Source: CAVTYH01 sp963738835
GTDB taxonomy: Bacteria; Planctomycetota; Planctomycetia; Pirellulales; JADZDJ01
Length of the DNA: 64,000 bases
Direction of reading: 5' to 3'
Assembly (NCBI GenBank): GCA_963738835.1
Contig: CAVTYH010000005.1
Span: 248,001-312,000 of the forward strand
Made by a program: the position numbers and the translations under genes
In this document: piece by piece, positions 7,714-18,313 of the stretch
Layout: the number at the start of each line of letters is the position of its first letter
Position numbering within the stretch: position 1 is the stretch's first letter
The notes under the pieces: generated by a model
Told to the model about the DNA's origin: nothing
Database searches by the model: none
What the model saw: the letters and a program-made list of their open reading frames with translations, nothing else

Positions 7714-9008
7714 TCAAGCGGCGAACTTGTGCAGAGCCGCAGGCCGTGCCGGCGGAGCAGATGCAATTGCGCCAGTAGCAGACGCTTGTCGCCACGCATT
7801 GCCATTGGCGGCGTGTCGCACCAGCCAAATGGCGAACAAGATGACGCCGATCGGCTGCAATGTGACCGCCGCGGGAAACCAGCGGATTAAAATCCGCTCG
7901 ACGCCGCCGGCACCAGAATGAACGTAGTGACCGACGCCGCCACGGCCAGCCAAAAGTGCCGCCGTTCAAGGTACGACGTGATGACCGACCAGGCGGCAAA
8001 CGGTGCGATGATCAGAAACGTCAGCCGCTCTGATCCGGGGCCCAGCAGCAATTGCCAGCAGGCCCAGGCAGCCAAGGTGTAAACGATCAGCTCAGATGCT
8101 TTTCTCTTGTCGAGCGGAGTCCCATCACCCCAACCCTCTCCCACCAGGGGAGAGGGAGATTGTGTACGGCGCCGTCGCAGCCAGAGCGACCAGCCTAGCA
8201 CGGCCAAACCCGCCGTGGCTTGCAGGGCGAAATAAGCGCGCTTATCAACCGGCGAATGAATTTGTTCCCAAATGGTCCAAGCATCGCGATAGCCCGTGAA
8301 ACGCAGGGCGGTTTTCTCGCGATTCGCCAGGCACTCCATCCAAGCCTTGTAGTAGTCGGCAGCAACGGCGGGCGCTTTGGTGGCAAAAGGCACGAGCCCC
8401 AGGGCAACACAGGCCAGCGTGATCCGCGCGATCAGCTTTTTCGGCCAATGGACGCCTAGCAATCCGGCCGCCACGGCCGGCCAGACTTTGATGTACACCG
8501 GCGCGGCCAGCAACCATGCTGCTTTCCACCAACGCTGACGAACGATCGCCGCGGCCGCCAATAGAATGCACGCCATCAAAACAGCGTTGCTCTGCAGCGA
8601 CCACAGCCCGCGCAGCGATCCGGCCAGAGTCAGCAGCAAGAACGCCGCCTCAACTTCGCGCGGCCAATGCTGCGGCAGCACATCGCGGTAAAAAACTCGC
8701 AAGCTCCCCACGAATAGTGTCACGCTCGCCAAGCCCCACAGCATCTGCCCTAACCAATCGGGAAAAATCGCAAACGGCGTAAACAGCACCGAAAACGTGG
8801 GGCTGTAGTAATATCCGCGGTCCAAGTACATCGGCTTCCCAGCCCACCAACCGCGCGGTCCGCTGACAAACGCTCCATAGACTGAATGGTTGTTGCCTTC
8901 TGCCAGAATTTTGATGCACAGCGCCAGCGCAAAGAGGCCCCAAGCCGCCAGCGCTGTTCGAATCCAGCGGCGGGCACGCGGCGACAGTTCGTCCGAAAGA
9001 AACTTCAT
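7714..9008 (-). CDS. GT87-type (DUF2029) polyprenol-phosphate glycosyltransferase
   Basis: Integral membrane GT-C glycosyltransferase, probably using a polyprenyl-phosphate-linked sugar. The main frame covers 7887-9008 (373 aa) with about ten hydrophobic segments, GRGYYYSPTF-like early loop (DRGYYYSPTFSVLFTPF) and KVWPAV, typical of the family. The frame stops at 7887, but adding one G on the coding strand at 7904-7905 continues it as VPAGVERILIRWFPAAVTL...FAIWLV to a stop at 7714. I read this as the true C-terminus. Odd: the GC-rich interspersed repeat (8121-8158) lies inside the gene and is translated in frame as SPSPLVGEGWGDG in a loop between membrane segments. The start overlaps the operon: only two bases separate it from the upstream GT39 gene's stop. 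Confidence 0.8.
8121..8158 (-). repeat. GC-rich interspersed hairpin repeat, copy B (inside a gene)
   Basis: Reverse-orientation copy of the 3848-3884 unit: CCCTCTCCC (8134-8142) with GGGAGAGGG (8148-8156), flanked by the CATCACCCC tail. It is read through in frame by the GT87 gene and adds about a dozen residues. Confidence 0.8.
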
Positions 9009-9010
9009 GC

Positions 9011-10738
9011 TCAGCGGCGGGCTTGGGTGTCGTCGGGCACAAGGCTCACCGCTTCCACGCGGCGGCCGATGATGACGCAGCGCATCGGGTTTTCATCGAT
9101 TACACGATCGCAGTTGATGACCGCCTCTACCCGCCAAGGAAACGGCAATCGCGGTGGTGTTTCGCCGCTCCAATCGAAGCAAAAGTAATCGATGGCCTCT
9201 GCTGGCAAATCGTGGGACGTAGCGGGCAGTTTCGGGCTCGCTAATTTGATCGGCTCGTTCCAGTAATAGCTAAACAGTGTGGCAATCCGACCAAAACTTG
9301 CCAGCGGCTTGCCTGCCGGCAGTCGCTGTTTGAATTGCGCCACCTGCTGGCGAGTTTGCGGATCTTGTGCGGTGATCGAATTCACGGCCACACCGGCAAC
9401 GGTGATTGCCAGAAACGTCGCCAACAGCAGCACGTTGACGGTTGCCGCCTGTGGCGACCAGCGATTCCAATTGCGCGCCAGCAAGGCGGCAAAGGCGATG
9501 GCCACGCACAGATAGACGACCGCGAACCACGGCGGCTGGGCGATTTCAGGAATCGAAACGCCGCAAATCCAACTTGCAACGGCAACGGCGATTGCACTGC
9601 CAATCATCGCGAAGGGAGCCGACGCCATCAACCAACTCCATCCGCGACGAACGGCTTTTATTGATTCCGCTTTATAGACTCGCTGCACGACCAGTCCGAT
9701 GAGCGGCGCGGCCAGCGGATACAAAGGCATCAGATATCGCGGTCTGGCATTGGGCACGAACCAGCATGTCGGCAGCGACACCAGCCAGGCGATCGCCAGA
9801 AACGCGACCATTGGCGCGGCACTGCCGATGGTGCGGCGAAATTGCGGCCAGAGATATGCTGGCAGAACCAGCGACCACGGCATCAAACAGCCCAAGACTT
9901 GAACGGGATAGGTGAGCAGGTGCATCACGATGGTGCGGGCCGACACGTCGGCAAACCGCAGCCCAACATCAGACGCCCAAACTTGCCGCACAGCCTGCCA
10001 GCCCAGTCGCTCATAAAACGGCCATTGCCATGCAGCGAACACGCCCAAAAAAACGAGCAACCCCAGCCCGTGCGCCGCACTTAACAAATACCGCCAATCG
10101 CGCCGCCAGATCAAGAATAATCCGACTGCCCCGCCAAAGTACACCGGGGCTTGCAAGCTTTTCACCAGCGTCGCAACCGCCAACAGTCCATACGACAGGC
10201 ACCACGTTCGCCAGGCTGGCCACTTGGCGGTGTAGCCCCAATGCCAAATCAGCAGCGCTGCGGAGAAGAAAAAAGTGAACGTGGCTTCCGTCTCTGCCAC
10301 GCGTCCCAACTGCAACACTTGTGCGAAGGTGGCATAGGCCAGGCCCGACGTTAACGCTCCCAACGGCGAAAGAAACCGCCGAGCATAAACGTAAACCAGC
10401 AGCGAAGTAAGCACCGTTGCCAGAACCGTCGGCAGGCGCACGGTGACCAGCGAAAGATTGCCGGTCAATTCCGCCAGCCAAACGATCGGCCAACTTCCAA
10501 CCGGCGGCCGGCTGAGAAACGGCTCTCCTTGCTGCCGCGGCACAATCCAATCGCCGGTTTGCAGAATTTCTCGCGCCACCATGGCCCGCCGCGTCTCTTC
10601 GCCACGAATTGGCAGATCGGCGATGCGCGAAAAATAAACGGTAGCCGCCAGCGCTGTCACGATCCAGAATTGCCACTCGCGCCACCAACGGATGACGCCT
10701 TGCGACGATTCGTCCAGTTCATCGCCAACTTGCAACAT
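9011..10738 (-). CDS. ArnT/GT39-family glycosyltransferase (PMT_2 type)
   Basis: Membrane GT-C glycosyltransferase of 575 aa. I start at 10738: AGGAGG lies just upstream with good spacing, and the protein then begins MLQVGDELDES before the first membrane helix. An in-frame ATG at 10915 would add 59 non-hydrophobic residues. The first periplasmic loop has RGEETRRAMVAREIL and FLSRPPVGSWPIVW, the ArnT/PMT signature in which an acidic residue near the first helix is catalytic. About twelve hydrophobic segments follow and a soluble ~100-aa domain closes the protein. Known: the family moves sugars from polyprenyl phosphate to lipid or protein acceptors outside the membrane. It is the first gene of a two-gene operon with the GT87 gene. 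The substrate cannot be told. Confidence 0.85.
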   Translation of the reverse strand: MLQVGDELDESSQGVIRWWREWQFWIVTALAATVYFSRIADLPIRGEETRRAMVAREILQTGDWIVPRQQGEPFLSRPPVGSWPIVWLAELTGNLSLVTVRLPTVLATVLTSLLVYVYARRFLSPLGALTSGLAYATFAQVLQLGRVAETEATFTFFFSAALLIWHWGYTAKWPAWRTWCLSYGLLAVATLVKSLQAPVYFGGAVGLFLIWRRDWRYLLSAAHGLGLLVFLGVFAAWQWPFYERLGWQAVRQVWASDVGLRFADVSARTIVMHLLTYPVQVLGCLMPWSLVLPAYLWPQFRRTIGSAAPMVAFLAIAWLVSLPTCWFVPNARPRYLMPLYPLAAPLIGLVVQRVYKAESIKAVRRGWSWLMASAPFAMIGSAIAVAVASWICGVSIPEIAQPPWFAVVYLCVAIAFAALLARNWNRWSPQAATVNVLLLATFLAITVAGVAVNSITAQDPQTRQQVAQFKQRLPAGKPLASFGRIATLFSYYWNEPIKLASPKLPATSHDLPAEAIDYFCFDWSGETPPRLPFPWRVEAVINCDRVIDENPMRCVIIGRRVEAVSLVPDDTQARR

Positions 10739-11362
10739 AGCGCCCCTCCTCCTGAAGGGCACAGCAAAACGGAAAAAACGCGGCGAACTATGGCACAAAC
10801 CGCAATTTCGGACAAGCACAATCTTTAGACAGCTTTGCAGTGCGCAGCAAGTTTTGTCGGCCTGCAAGCTGCGCATCTCGCCACCGTAGCCACGCGAACA
10901 GACCTGATAGCACAAGGGAGGCCCATTGATATCCGGTCAATCAGTTATCTGAGTGATTGGCTTTGAGCTGCGTCGGTTTGGTCAGCTGAATACTAAAAGC
11001 CAGACAATTAATCCAAATGCAGCCAAGCCAGTGAGGGTCAATAGAATTGGGTTCGCAGGGGTGACTCATTTCCGACAATTTGCCCCTTCCGGGCTCCCTT
11101 GCGGATTCAAAAAAGGCGCTGATAGACCCGCGTTCCGGTGCGAAACGTCGGTCGCCGAACGATGGAGTGAGAACGCCTGTTGTGGGGTGTGCGAGAAGCG
11201 TGATCAAGGAAGCGGCAGGTCCCTTGAATTGGGGCTTCGCCGACACAATAATAAGCCCCGATTGCGGCCTTGCTCGGCCCCAAAACGTGGGGCTCCGAGT
11301 AACGTTCTCGCGGCGGACGAGAGCGCAGTTCAGCGATATTTTGCACCTGGGAGAAGGCACCG
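10739..11362. other. Divergent intergenic region
   Basis: 624 bases between the leftward glycosyltransferase operon and the rightward giant gene. No frame resembles a known family. A GGGCTT...AAGCCC inverted pair lies near 11230-11256, and a ribosome site GGGAGAAGG (11349-11357) precedes the giant gene. I see no clear promoter boxes. Confidence 0.5.
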
Positions 11363-13408
11363 ATGTTGCACCAGCTTCGCTCGCGCCGTCTGTTCGGTTC
11401 GCGCCATAAAACTCGTTCACGACGCCGATGTCACTGTTTTGGCTGGGGCGAGGTCCTGGAATCGCGGCTGATGCTCTCTGGCTCGCCGTCGGACATTGTG
11501 GTGGGACGAACGCTCTCCGCATACTTCACGGGCGGAATCCAAAACCATCAGGAAAGCATCACCTTCATGGTCTATAACGAGCAGCCTGGTCCAATCACTG
11601 GCGTACTGCTGACCGACACGCTGCAACCGGGCGTGACGTTTTTGAACGCGTCGATTTTGCCCGATCAGAGCGGACAAAACTTGGCCTGGAGCCTGGGCAC
11701 GATTGAAGGCTTTGGCCGCGTCAGCGTGACCGTGACGGTTTCGCTGCCAAATTCAATTCCGCTTCAGCTCGATAGCGGCGCACAAGTATTTGGAATGCTC
11801 GATGCCGGCACGGTGTTGAATTCGGCTCCAGCGGTAACCCTGCACACTGGCAACGCTCCTGATGCAGCGCTCTTGGCCTCCACGCCGGACGCCAACACAA
11901 ACGATCCGTTCATTCAACAACAAGCGGCGAAGCTCAATTATGATCCGCAGCAGATTTTTGATTTCCTCCACAACAACGTGGGCTACAACTCGTACATCGG
12001 TTCTGTGCGAGGTGCGCGTGGAACTCTTTGGTCTGAGGCCGGCAACGCCCTGGATGTGGCGAGTTTAGGCGTGGCCTTGATGCGGGCTTCCGGAATTCCA
12101 GCACAATATGTTTCGGGAACGCTTTCGCAAAGTTTGGCGCAGCAGTTAATCGTGTCGATGTTCCCGGCTGATTTCCAAACACTGGGGACGGTCCCATCCG
12201 GTACCGCGACCGCCGATCCGGCGAACGATGCCCAGCTGCTTGCTGAAGCCAAAAGCCATTATTGGTTCCAATTCGATGCCGGCGGCGGAATGCAAAACGC
12301 CGATCCGCTGATTGCTGGCGCAAACGTGGGACAGGCATTCACTGCTGCCCAGGGCACTTTTTCAACCGTCGCCGATAATCTGCGCGAAAAGACCACGATT
12401 TCGATTGATGCGGAAATTTTCAACACCGCCAGCAGTCTTTTCGGCGGGCTGGGCGGGGGACCGGCCATAACGACCGTCCTCACACAAACATTCAACGACG
12501 TCGATTTGGTGGGGCGCCCGTTGACGATCGGAAACTTCGTTCAACAAAACTCGCTTGGATCGCTGTTTTCAGCGGTCACGACCACCTTTTCGCCGTACAT
12601 CGCGGTCGGCGATGAAGCTTTTCCCGATCCGACCGGCGATCAGATCATTCGTGGAACCGATTTTCAGGAAGTGTTAACGAACTTTCCGTTTGGCAGCCAA
12701 ATTCTCACCGGATTGTTCATCAACATCAGCTTGAACGGGCCTCAAGGGGCCACGGAAACTTATCAGCACACGCTTCTCGATCGGCTTGGTCCGGCGATCC
12801 GGCAGAACGGCGGTTCGCCGAATCTTGCCATCGATCCGCAAGGGCTGCCGGCGCTGACGGATTTCGACACGGTAACGATCAATGCATTTGCGGGCCTGCA
12901 GTCGACGGACGTGATTACTCCGGAGTTCGACGCCTACCAGCAAATAGCCGAGAGCTTGCCCGCCACGCCGCCGACCGATCTTTCCAGCAACCCGGGGTTG
13001 CTCGCTTCCGAACGCAACGCGCTATTTGCCTTCGGCACCGCGTTGGGAACGACTCTTATCGGTCGGTCCGATTTTAATGCGCAAGGGCTGGCCGACACGA
13101 CCAAAGTGGAAGCCTATTTCGATCGGCCACGGTTGACGTTGATTTCGACCAAAATTAACGCTGCCCCGGGTTCGACGACGGGCACCTTAAGTTTGGAGAC
13201 CGATTTGCTGCGCGACTCAATGCGCGTGATTGTAAGTCCCGGGCAAAATCCGACGGCCAAGCAGACGTTCAATACAACGTATGGCCTTTCCCAGGCGGCC
13301 GTCGAGCAAGACATCTTCGCCACCAACCCCGGCAGATTTCCAGTTTCTACGTTCTCAATTTTTCAAGCAGCGACGGATGCAGGCGCAGATTCTGAGCATT
13401 ACGAATGA
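11363..13408 (+). CDS. Giant surface protein, segment 1: LEPR-XLL, DUF11-like, transglutaminase-like
   Basis: N-terminal segment; ATG preceded by GGGAGAAGG. Residues 1-30 are Arg-rich, followed by VLESRLMLSG, a variant of the planctomycete LEPR-XLL motif that precedes exported giant proteins. Residues about 45-165 (from VVGRTLSAYFTGG) form a DUF11-type Ig-like domain with 'LTDTLQPGVTFL'. Residues about 190-260 resemble the transglutaminase core (FDFLHNNVGYNSYIG, ALMRASGIPAQYVSGT). The family's catalytic Cys position reads GNALDVASL here, so the domain is probably not an active transglutaminase. The coding sense leaves this frame near 13331; the residues after that to 13408 are out of frame. 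Confidence 0.75.
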   Translation: MLHQLRSRRLFGSRHKTRSRRRCHCFGWGEVLESRLMLSGSPSDIVVGRTLSAYFTGGIQNHQESITFMVYNEQPGPITGVLLTDTLQPGVTFLNASILPDQSGQNLAWSLGTIEGFGRVSVTVTVSLPNSIPLQLDSGAQVFGMLDAGTVLNSAPAVTLHTGNAPDAALLASTPDANTNDPFIQQQAAKLNYDPQQIFDFLHNNVGYNSYIGSVRGARGTLWSEAGNALDVASLGVALMRASGIPAQYVSGTLSQSLAQQLIVSMFPADFQTLGTVPSGTATADPANDAQLLAEAKSHYWFQFDAGGGMQNADPLIAGANVGQAFTAAQGTFSTVADNLREKTTISIDAEIFNTASSLFGGLGGGPAITTVLTQTFNDVDLVGRPLTIGNFVQQNSLGSLFSAVTTTFSPYIAVGDEAFPDPTGDQIIRGTDFQEVLTNFPFGSQILTGLFINISLNGPQGATETYQHTLLDRLGPAIRQNGGSPNLAIDPQGLPALTDFDTVTINAFAGLQSTDVITPEFDAYQQIAESLPATPPTDLSSNPGLLASERNALFAFGTALGTTLIGRSDFNAQGLADTTKVEAYFDRPRLTLISTKINAAPGSTTGTLSLETDLLRDSMRVIVSPGQNPTAKQTFNTTYGLSQAAVEQDIFATNPGRFPVSTFSIFQAATDAGADSEHYE

Positions 13409-16361
13409 TAATCTTTCGCTGCTCGATACTTTGGGCATTTCTGCAGATGCGAAAGCACGCATTTCGGCCGCGGTGAAAGCCGGGAAGCTGGTCGATGTTC
13501 CTAACCAGAGTCCGGTGATCAACGGCAAACCGACCATTGGTTGGTTCGAACGAGACCTCGTGACTGGCGAAATCACCAGCGTGCTGGAAAACGGAAATCA
13601 CTCGGGGATTACTCAAACCGCCGTGGTGTACGCGGCGCTGGCGGCGGCAGGTATTTTCCTCATCAGTGGAGCCGTCGCGGGAGTTCTCACAGGCCTGTTC
13701 GAATTGGTCGCGTTCCGAGCCGAAGCAGTGTTTTCCGCCCTGAAGTTCGATCCGGTGCTTGGACAATATCATTACGATCCCACGCTTAAAGCGGCGGTGA
13801 AGAAGAAATATACGGATTCCATCAAGGCGATGCAGACAGCGGCCTTGCAATGGATTCCACCCGTGGGCATCGAGTTTTCCGAGGCCTTGGGATGGTTTAC
13901 AGGCTTCATTGAAAAGGCCGATCCGCCCATTGGTACCGAGCTTATCGGACTTAATCTTCCACCGCTACTGAAAACAGGGTCTTCCATCAGCGCCGCCAGC
14001 GTGCCGGTCGCCGCCACGTTGCCCGCAGGCAATGTGAGTGGAAGTGTTGATGCAGACAGCACTGTCGTGAGTGGCAATCTTACAGCAACCTGGGCCTCAA
14101 CGAGCACAACGGCGCTGCAAGTTGGTTCTCTCGCTGCCTCCAATGCCACGGTCAAAGACGCCAACGGTATAATCGTCGGTGTGGGCACCATTGGATTGAA
14201 CCCTTTTTCGCCGCTGCCCGTCTCCGTTTCCGGCACTGTGAATTACTCAGTCACCGGAGCGGGCAATCTATCCATTTATGGTCCGGCTTCTTCGCAGCTA
14301 GGGGTTAGCGGCGATTGGACGAACTATCAGGCCAATCTATCCGGCTCGGTAGCCGTTCAGCTTTCCAGCGATTCTCTTGTTCTCAATGGGGCTGTCTTGC
14401 CGGCAGGCGCCTATACCATAACCACCAGCGCGGCAAGTGTGAGCGGATCTGGATCTAGTACATCTCCAGATTTTTCAGGCTCGGTTTCGATTGCCGTCAC
14501 CAACGATACGGTTGATCTTGGCCCCGGTACGGGCAGCTTGACCTTGCCCAGTAATTCAGTCGACGCCAGCCACGGCATCACGCTTACCGGTTACAGCGGC
14601 ACGATCGACATCTCGGCAGGGAGCTCCGGGCGAGATTCGGTTTCCGTCCATGGTAGTGCGGCCAACGTGCTGGCAGTTTCGGCCAGTCCTTCGAGCTTGA
14701 CCGCCGATCAGAATCATGCAGTCAGCTTTGCGGTCAGTGTGCGAACAAGTCTTGCCGACACGTTCTCGCTAGCCGCCCTGGCGCCTTCAGGCTGGACGGT
14801 GCAGGTGGATGACAGCGGGAATGTTATAGCAACTCCTGCCGCGGGTCTTCAAAGCGGCATCTATCGAATTAAAATCGTCGCGCAATCGACAGTCGACTCA
14901 AATCTTATTGCGCAAAGCTTTGTCGACGTCGCGGTGAGTGCGACAGCGCCTGGTCTTTCTTTCGCCGTCGAGCCAGATTCCGTAGCAACGGTTCCTTTCG
15001 GCGGCGCCCAGTTGCCAACGGCTTTCCGCGCAGAATTGCAAAATCTTGGACCAACCACCGACACTTTCAACCTGTCGTACTCGAATTTGCCGAGTGGATT
15101 CACCGTTCTTAACGCAGGCAGCAATGCACAAGTCCCACCGGCGCTGACAGGAATTCTTGGCATTTACCTGTTGCCGTCGGCTGGCCAGCTGCCCGCGCCG
15201 GGGACTCAAGTTTCTTTCACGGTCACGGCGACAAGCGTCAGCGATCCGTCGATCACGCAATCGCAAGTCGTCACTTTCACGATGCCGGCGATTGATGCGG
15301 TGGTGATTTCAGCCCAGCCCTCGGCGGTCAACACCACGCCGGGCGTGGCGGTGACCGCCGACATCACCCTGACCAACGTCGGCAATGTTGTGGAGAACAA
15401 CATTACGTTCACGACGACGCTTCCGTCGGGCCTCGTGGTGTCTGGACTTGCGCAGGTTTCTTTGGGCGTTGGGCAAACGACGACGCAAACCATAACGCTA
15501 ACGCCCAATCCGACCACGCCGCTTAATACGGTGCTGACTGCCACGATCAACGCGACGTTTGGCCCCGCCGGCTCGCCGGTGACGCAAAGCATCAGCCTGC
15601 CGGTCAACGTCGTGGTGCCGGGCGCGGCGGCCATTGCCGATTCTGCGCTGGCGGCCAGTCAACTGGGCAATCCTGACTTGGCCAATCGACTTCACGATTT
15701 AAGCATCGCGCTCACGAATTTGGTGCAAACTCCCACGAGCGATGTCTTTAAGAGCCAATCGCTGGCAAGCCTTGATGCCGTTGTTGCGCTGCTCGGAGCC
15801 GATCCTTACCTGACCAATCTCATTACCCCTTTGAAGACCGATCGGACCAGCCTGGCAAACGCCACAACGGCGAGCGGCATTCAAACCGTCGTGACGCAAT
15901 TAGGGGGCGACTTAGATGCTCTCGGGATCACTTTGACTGACGAAGCCGCGCACCGATTTGATGTTGCGCTGCTCCCGAATTCCCGAATTATTCAGCCGCA
16001 AACGCCCACCAGTTTTGGCATCTTCTTGCAGGACACGGGCACGGCCACCACCACGTACGATTTGTCGATTTCCGGGCTGCCCAGCGGCATCACGTTCTCG
16101 TTCGATCAGCCGTCGGTCACGCTCGATCCTGGGCAGACCGATCAGGGGCTGGGGGGCGCGCCCCTGGTGAATGTCACGCTGACCTCAACCTCAGCGACCG
16201 ATTTAAGTCCGTTCTCGTTCACCGTCCTGGCCACCGCGGAAAGCGCCCAGAGATCACGCGTTCGGTCGCAGGTTCGGTCACCGTTCGGCAGGAAGTCATT
16301 GCCATCGCGGCCGTCACCACCAATCCGCCGTTTACTAATCCCGGCGGGCAGGTCAGTGTGA
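13281..16361 (+). CDS. Giant surface protein, segment 2: hydrophobic hinge and Ig-like/NEW3-type repeats
   Basis: True coding sense begins near 13332 (ADFQFLRSQFF). A long hydrophobic stretch (TAVVYAALAAAGIFLISGAV and following) lies about 110 residues in and could span a membrane, odd for a surface protein. Then come Ser/Thr/Gly-rich beta-sandwich units and several NPCBM/NEW3-like domains recognised by 'NLGPTTDTFNLSYSNLPSGF' and 'TGTATTTYDLSISGLPSGI'. The frame leaves coding sense at the CCC of 16246-16248; adding one C gives ...ESAPEITRSVAGSV... into segment 3. Confidence 0.7.
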   Translation: MAFPRRPSSKTSSPPTPADFQFLRSQFFKQRRMQAQILSITNDNLSLLDTLGISADAKARISAAVKAGKLVDVPNQSPVINGKPTIGWFERDLVTGEITSVLENGNHSGITQTAVVYAALAAAGIFLISGAVAGVLTGLFELVAFRAEAVFSALKFDPVLGQYHYDPTLKAAVKKKYTDSIKAMQTAALQWIPPVGIEFSEALGWFTGFIEKADPPIGTELIGLNLPPLLKTGSSISAASVPVAATLPAGNVSGSVDADSTVVSGNLTATWASTSTTALQVGSLAASNATVKDANGIIVGVGTIGLNPFSPLPVSVSGTVNYSVTGAGNLSIYGPASSQLGVSGDWTNYQANLSGSVAVQLSSDSLVLNGAVLPAGAYTITTSAASVSGSGSSTSPDFSGSVSIAVTNDTVDLGPGTGSLTLPSNSVDASHGITLTGYSGTIDISAGSSGRDSVSVHGSAANVLAVSASPSSLTADQNHAVSFAVSVRTSLADTFSLAALAPSGWTVQVDDSGNVIATPAAGLQSGIYRIKIVAQSTVDSNLIAQSFVDVAVSATAPGLSFAVEPDSVATVPFGGAQLPTAFRAELQNLGPTTDTFNLSYSNLPSGFTVLNAGSNAQVPPALTGILGIYLLPSAGQLPAPGTQVSFTVTATSVSDPSITQSQVVTFTMPAIDAVVISAQPSAVNTTPGVAVTADITLTNVGNVVENNITFTTTLPSGLVVSGLAQVSLGVGQTTTQTITLTPNPTTPLNTVLTATINATFGPAGSPVTQSISLPVNVVVPGAAAIADSALAASQLGNPDLANRLHDLSIALTNLVQTPTSDVFKSQSLASLDAVVALLGADPYLTNLITPLKTDRTSLANATTASGIQTVVTQLGGDLDALGITLTDEAAHRFDVALLPNSRIIQPQTPTSFGIFLQDTGTATTTYDLSISGLPSGITFSFDQPSVTLDPGQTDQGLGGAPLVNVTLTSTSATDLSPFSFTVLATAESAQRSRVRSQVRSPFGRKSLPSRPSPPIRRLLIPAGRSV

Positions 16362-18313
16362 GCGCCAAACTTCTCAATGCCGTGAATAAGCAGCAGCAAG
16401 CGCAGGTGATTTTCACCGTGACCGACGCGGCGCACAACGTGCTCTTCACCTCGACGCCGATGACGACCACGCTGAATGTGCTGACAACGCTGACCAGTGT
16501 CGATTTAGGATCGTTCGATACGACCGGTTTTGCCTTGGGCACCGATACGATCATGGTGACCGTGACCGATCTGGCCGGCACGCCTCTTCCTGGTGCGACT
16601 GGCATTGGTTCCGTTTTGATTGGTACGCCCGTAATCGCCACGTTGACAACGTCTCCGACGACGCTCCCCAGCGGCGACAGCACGGTGTCAACGACGCTGC
16701 AACTGCACGATCAAGGCACGACGGTGGGCAGTTCCACCGTCGCGATTGTTCCTGGTTCGGCCGATCCCTACCTGGCAGGCATGCCCAATGGCTCGACCGC
16801 CAGCATCGACGATTCCGCCCCGGGCCAATCGCCGGTGCTGGTCAGTGGTTTGACGGTCGCTCCCGGGGATCGTCTCTCGTTCAGCGTCGCGGGATCAACA
16901 GGCCAGCAGCCGAACGCGCTTTCATCAGGACCCGATGGAGATCTCTCCTCGATCGCGTTTCACACCACGGGGGCCGAGAACGGCATCTCAGATACTTTTG
17001 CGCCCTTGAACTCGCTGATGGGAGTCTTTTTGGGGCCCGATCAGCCCAACGGCACACCGGCGCCGGCGATGCTCGATTTCCGATCGTTCTTTGGCAATGT
17101 GCCGGGCGGGGTCGATTACACTTCGCTATCGCCGCTGCTCAAACAAGTGTTTTTCATTGGCGATGGTTTGACCAGTCAAGGCGTGCTCCAAAACGTGGTT
17201 GTTCCGGCCGGCGCAACGCGCCTGTTTTTGGGAACCATGGATGGCTTCGAATGGTCGAACAACGTCGGCCAGCTTCAGGTGGTGGTGGCCAGCCACACGC
17301 CGCTCACGAAACCGCTGGGAGTGGTGGGGCAAACGGCGATTAGCGGCAGCACCAGTGTTGCCGTGAATGGCAATTTGGCTTATGTCGGCACGTCCAGTGG
17401 CATCAACATTGTCGATGTCACCGATCCGGCCAATCCCGTGGTCCTGTCCAGTTTTGGCGCCGGTCAATTGCCGGCTGGTCAGCCGGTTGGTGATTTACAA
17501 ATCAATAACGGCAACCAACTGGTGGTGCTGACCTCCAACTTCAACGCATCTTCGCTGCTGGTCTATTCGCTGGCAAATCCCACGAGTCCCAGCTTGCTGG
17601 GCCAAACGCCACTGACGTTTCAGGGCCAAGTAATCACGGGCATTGGCGGCATCTCGATCTCGAACAACCATGTGTTTACCAGCGCCTTGTGGTACCGGTA
17701 TTTCATTTTCACGGGCCAGATTTTTGGTCAGTTTGGCGAAAGTCTGGATATCGACATCAGCGATCCCGCGGCACCGACCGTCGTCAGCGCAGTCTACAAT
17801 AAGCCGCCGGATCCCACGCATGTTTATCCCGATGGACTGAGCTGGCCCGACGGCAGCTCGAATGTCTGGCAGACAGCGGCGGTGAATGATAATGTCTTGC
17901 TCGCCGGCACGACGACCGCCACCCGCGATGTCACCACCGGCGTCAGCGGCCAAGTGCTGGTGGTCGACACGAGCAATTCCAACGCGCCGTCCGTGCTCGA
18001 AACCCTCACGATTCCCGGCATGGCAGTGGTCCAGGGTATCGCGGTGGCAGGCAATCGAGCCTTCTTGCTCGGTTCCAGCCAATATTGGGGCCCCGGCACG
18101 GCCGGCATTCAAGGCCAGGTCGTCGTGGGTGTGCTCGACCTCACGAATCCGCAAGCGCCGACCATTCTCTCCACGCAAACGCTCAACGTGGCCTCGATCG
18201 GCCAAAGCTTCCTATATAGCTTGGGAAATAATTTGTTTGTGACTGACAGCGTGGCCGGTCCCAATTTTCGCCCGAGATGCTGCTCTTCAATGCCAGTGAC
18301 CCTAGCAACGTGA
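16358..18313 (+). CDS. Giant surface protein, segment 3: Ig-like units and LVIVD-type propeller
   Basis: Coding sense actually starts near 16249 in this frame (EITRSVAGSVTVRQEV). It includes a 'FFIGDGLT....VPAGATRLFLGTMDGFEW' module seen in exported lectin-like domains, then repeats of 'LAYVGTSSGINIVDVTDPAN' type. These are LVIVD repeats that build a beta-propeller. The frame breaks at TTTT 18265-18268; one more T gives NFSPEMLLFNASDP and joins segment 4. Confidence 0.7.
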   Translation: MSAKLLNAVNKQQQAQVIFTVTDAAHNVLFTSTPMTTTLNVLTTLTSVDLGSFDTTGFALGTDTIMVTVTDLAGTPLPGATGIGSVLIGTPVIATLTTSPTTLPSGDSTVSTTLQLHDQGTTVGSSTVAIVPGSADPYLAGMPNGSTASIDDSAPGQSPVLVSGLTVAPGDRLSFSVAGSTGQQPNALSSGPDGDLSSIAFHTTGAENGISDTFAPLNSLMGVFLGPDQPNGTPAPAMLDFRSFFGNVPGGVDYTSLSPLLKQVFFIGDGLTSQGVLQNVVVPAGATRLFLGTMDGFEWSNNVGQLQVVVASHTPLTKPLGVVGQTAISGSTSVAVNGNLAYVGTSSGINIVDVTDPANPVVLSSFGAGQLPAGQPVGDLQINNGNQLVVLTSNFNASSLLVYSLANPTSPSLLGQTPLTFQGQVITGIGGISISNNHVFTSALWYRYFIFTGQIFGQFGESLDIDISDPAAPTVVSAVYNKPPDPTHVYPDGLSWPDGSSNVWQTAAVNDNVLLAGTTTATRDVTTGVSGQVLVVDTSNSNAPSVLETLTIPGMAVVQGIAVAGNRAFLLGSSQYWGPGTAGIQGQVVVGVLDLTNPQAPTILSTQTLNVASIGQSFLYSLGNNLFVTDSVAGPNFRPRCCSSMPVTLAT

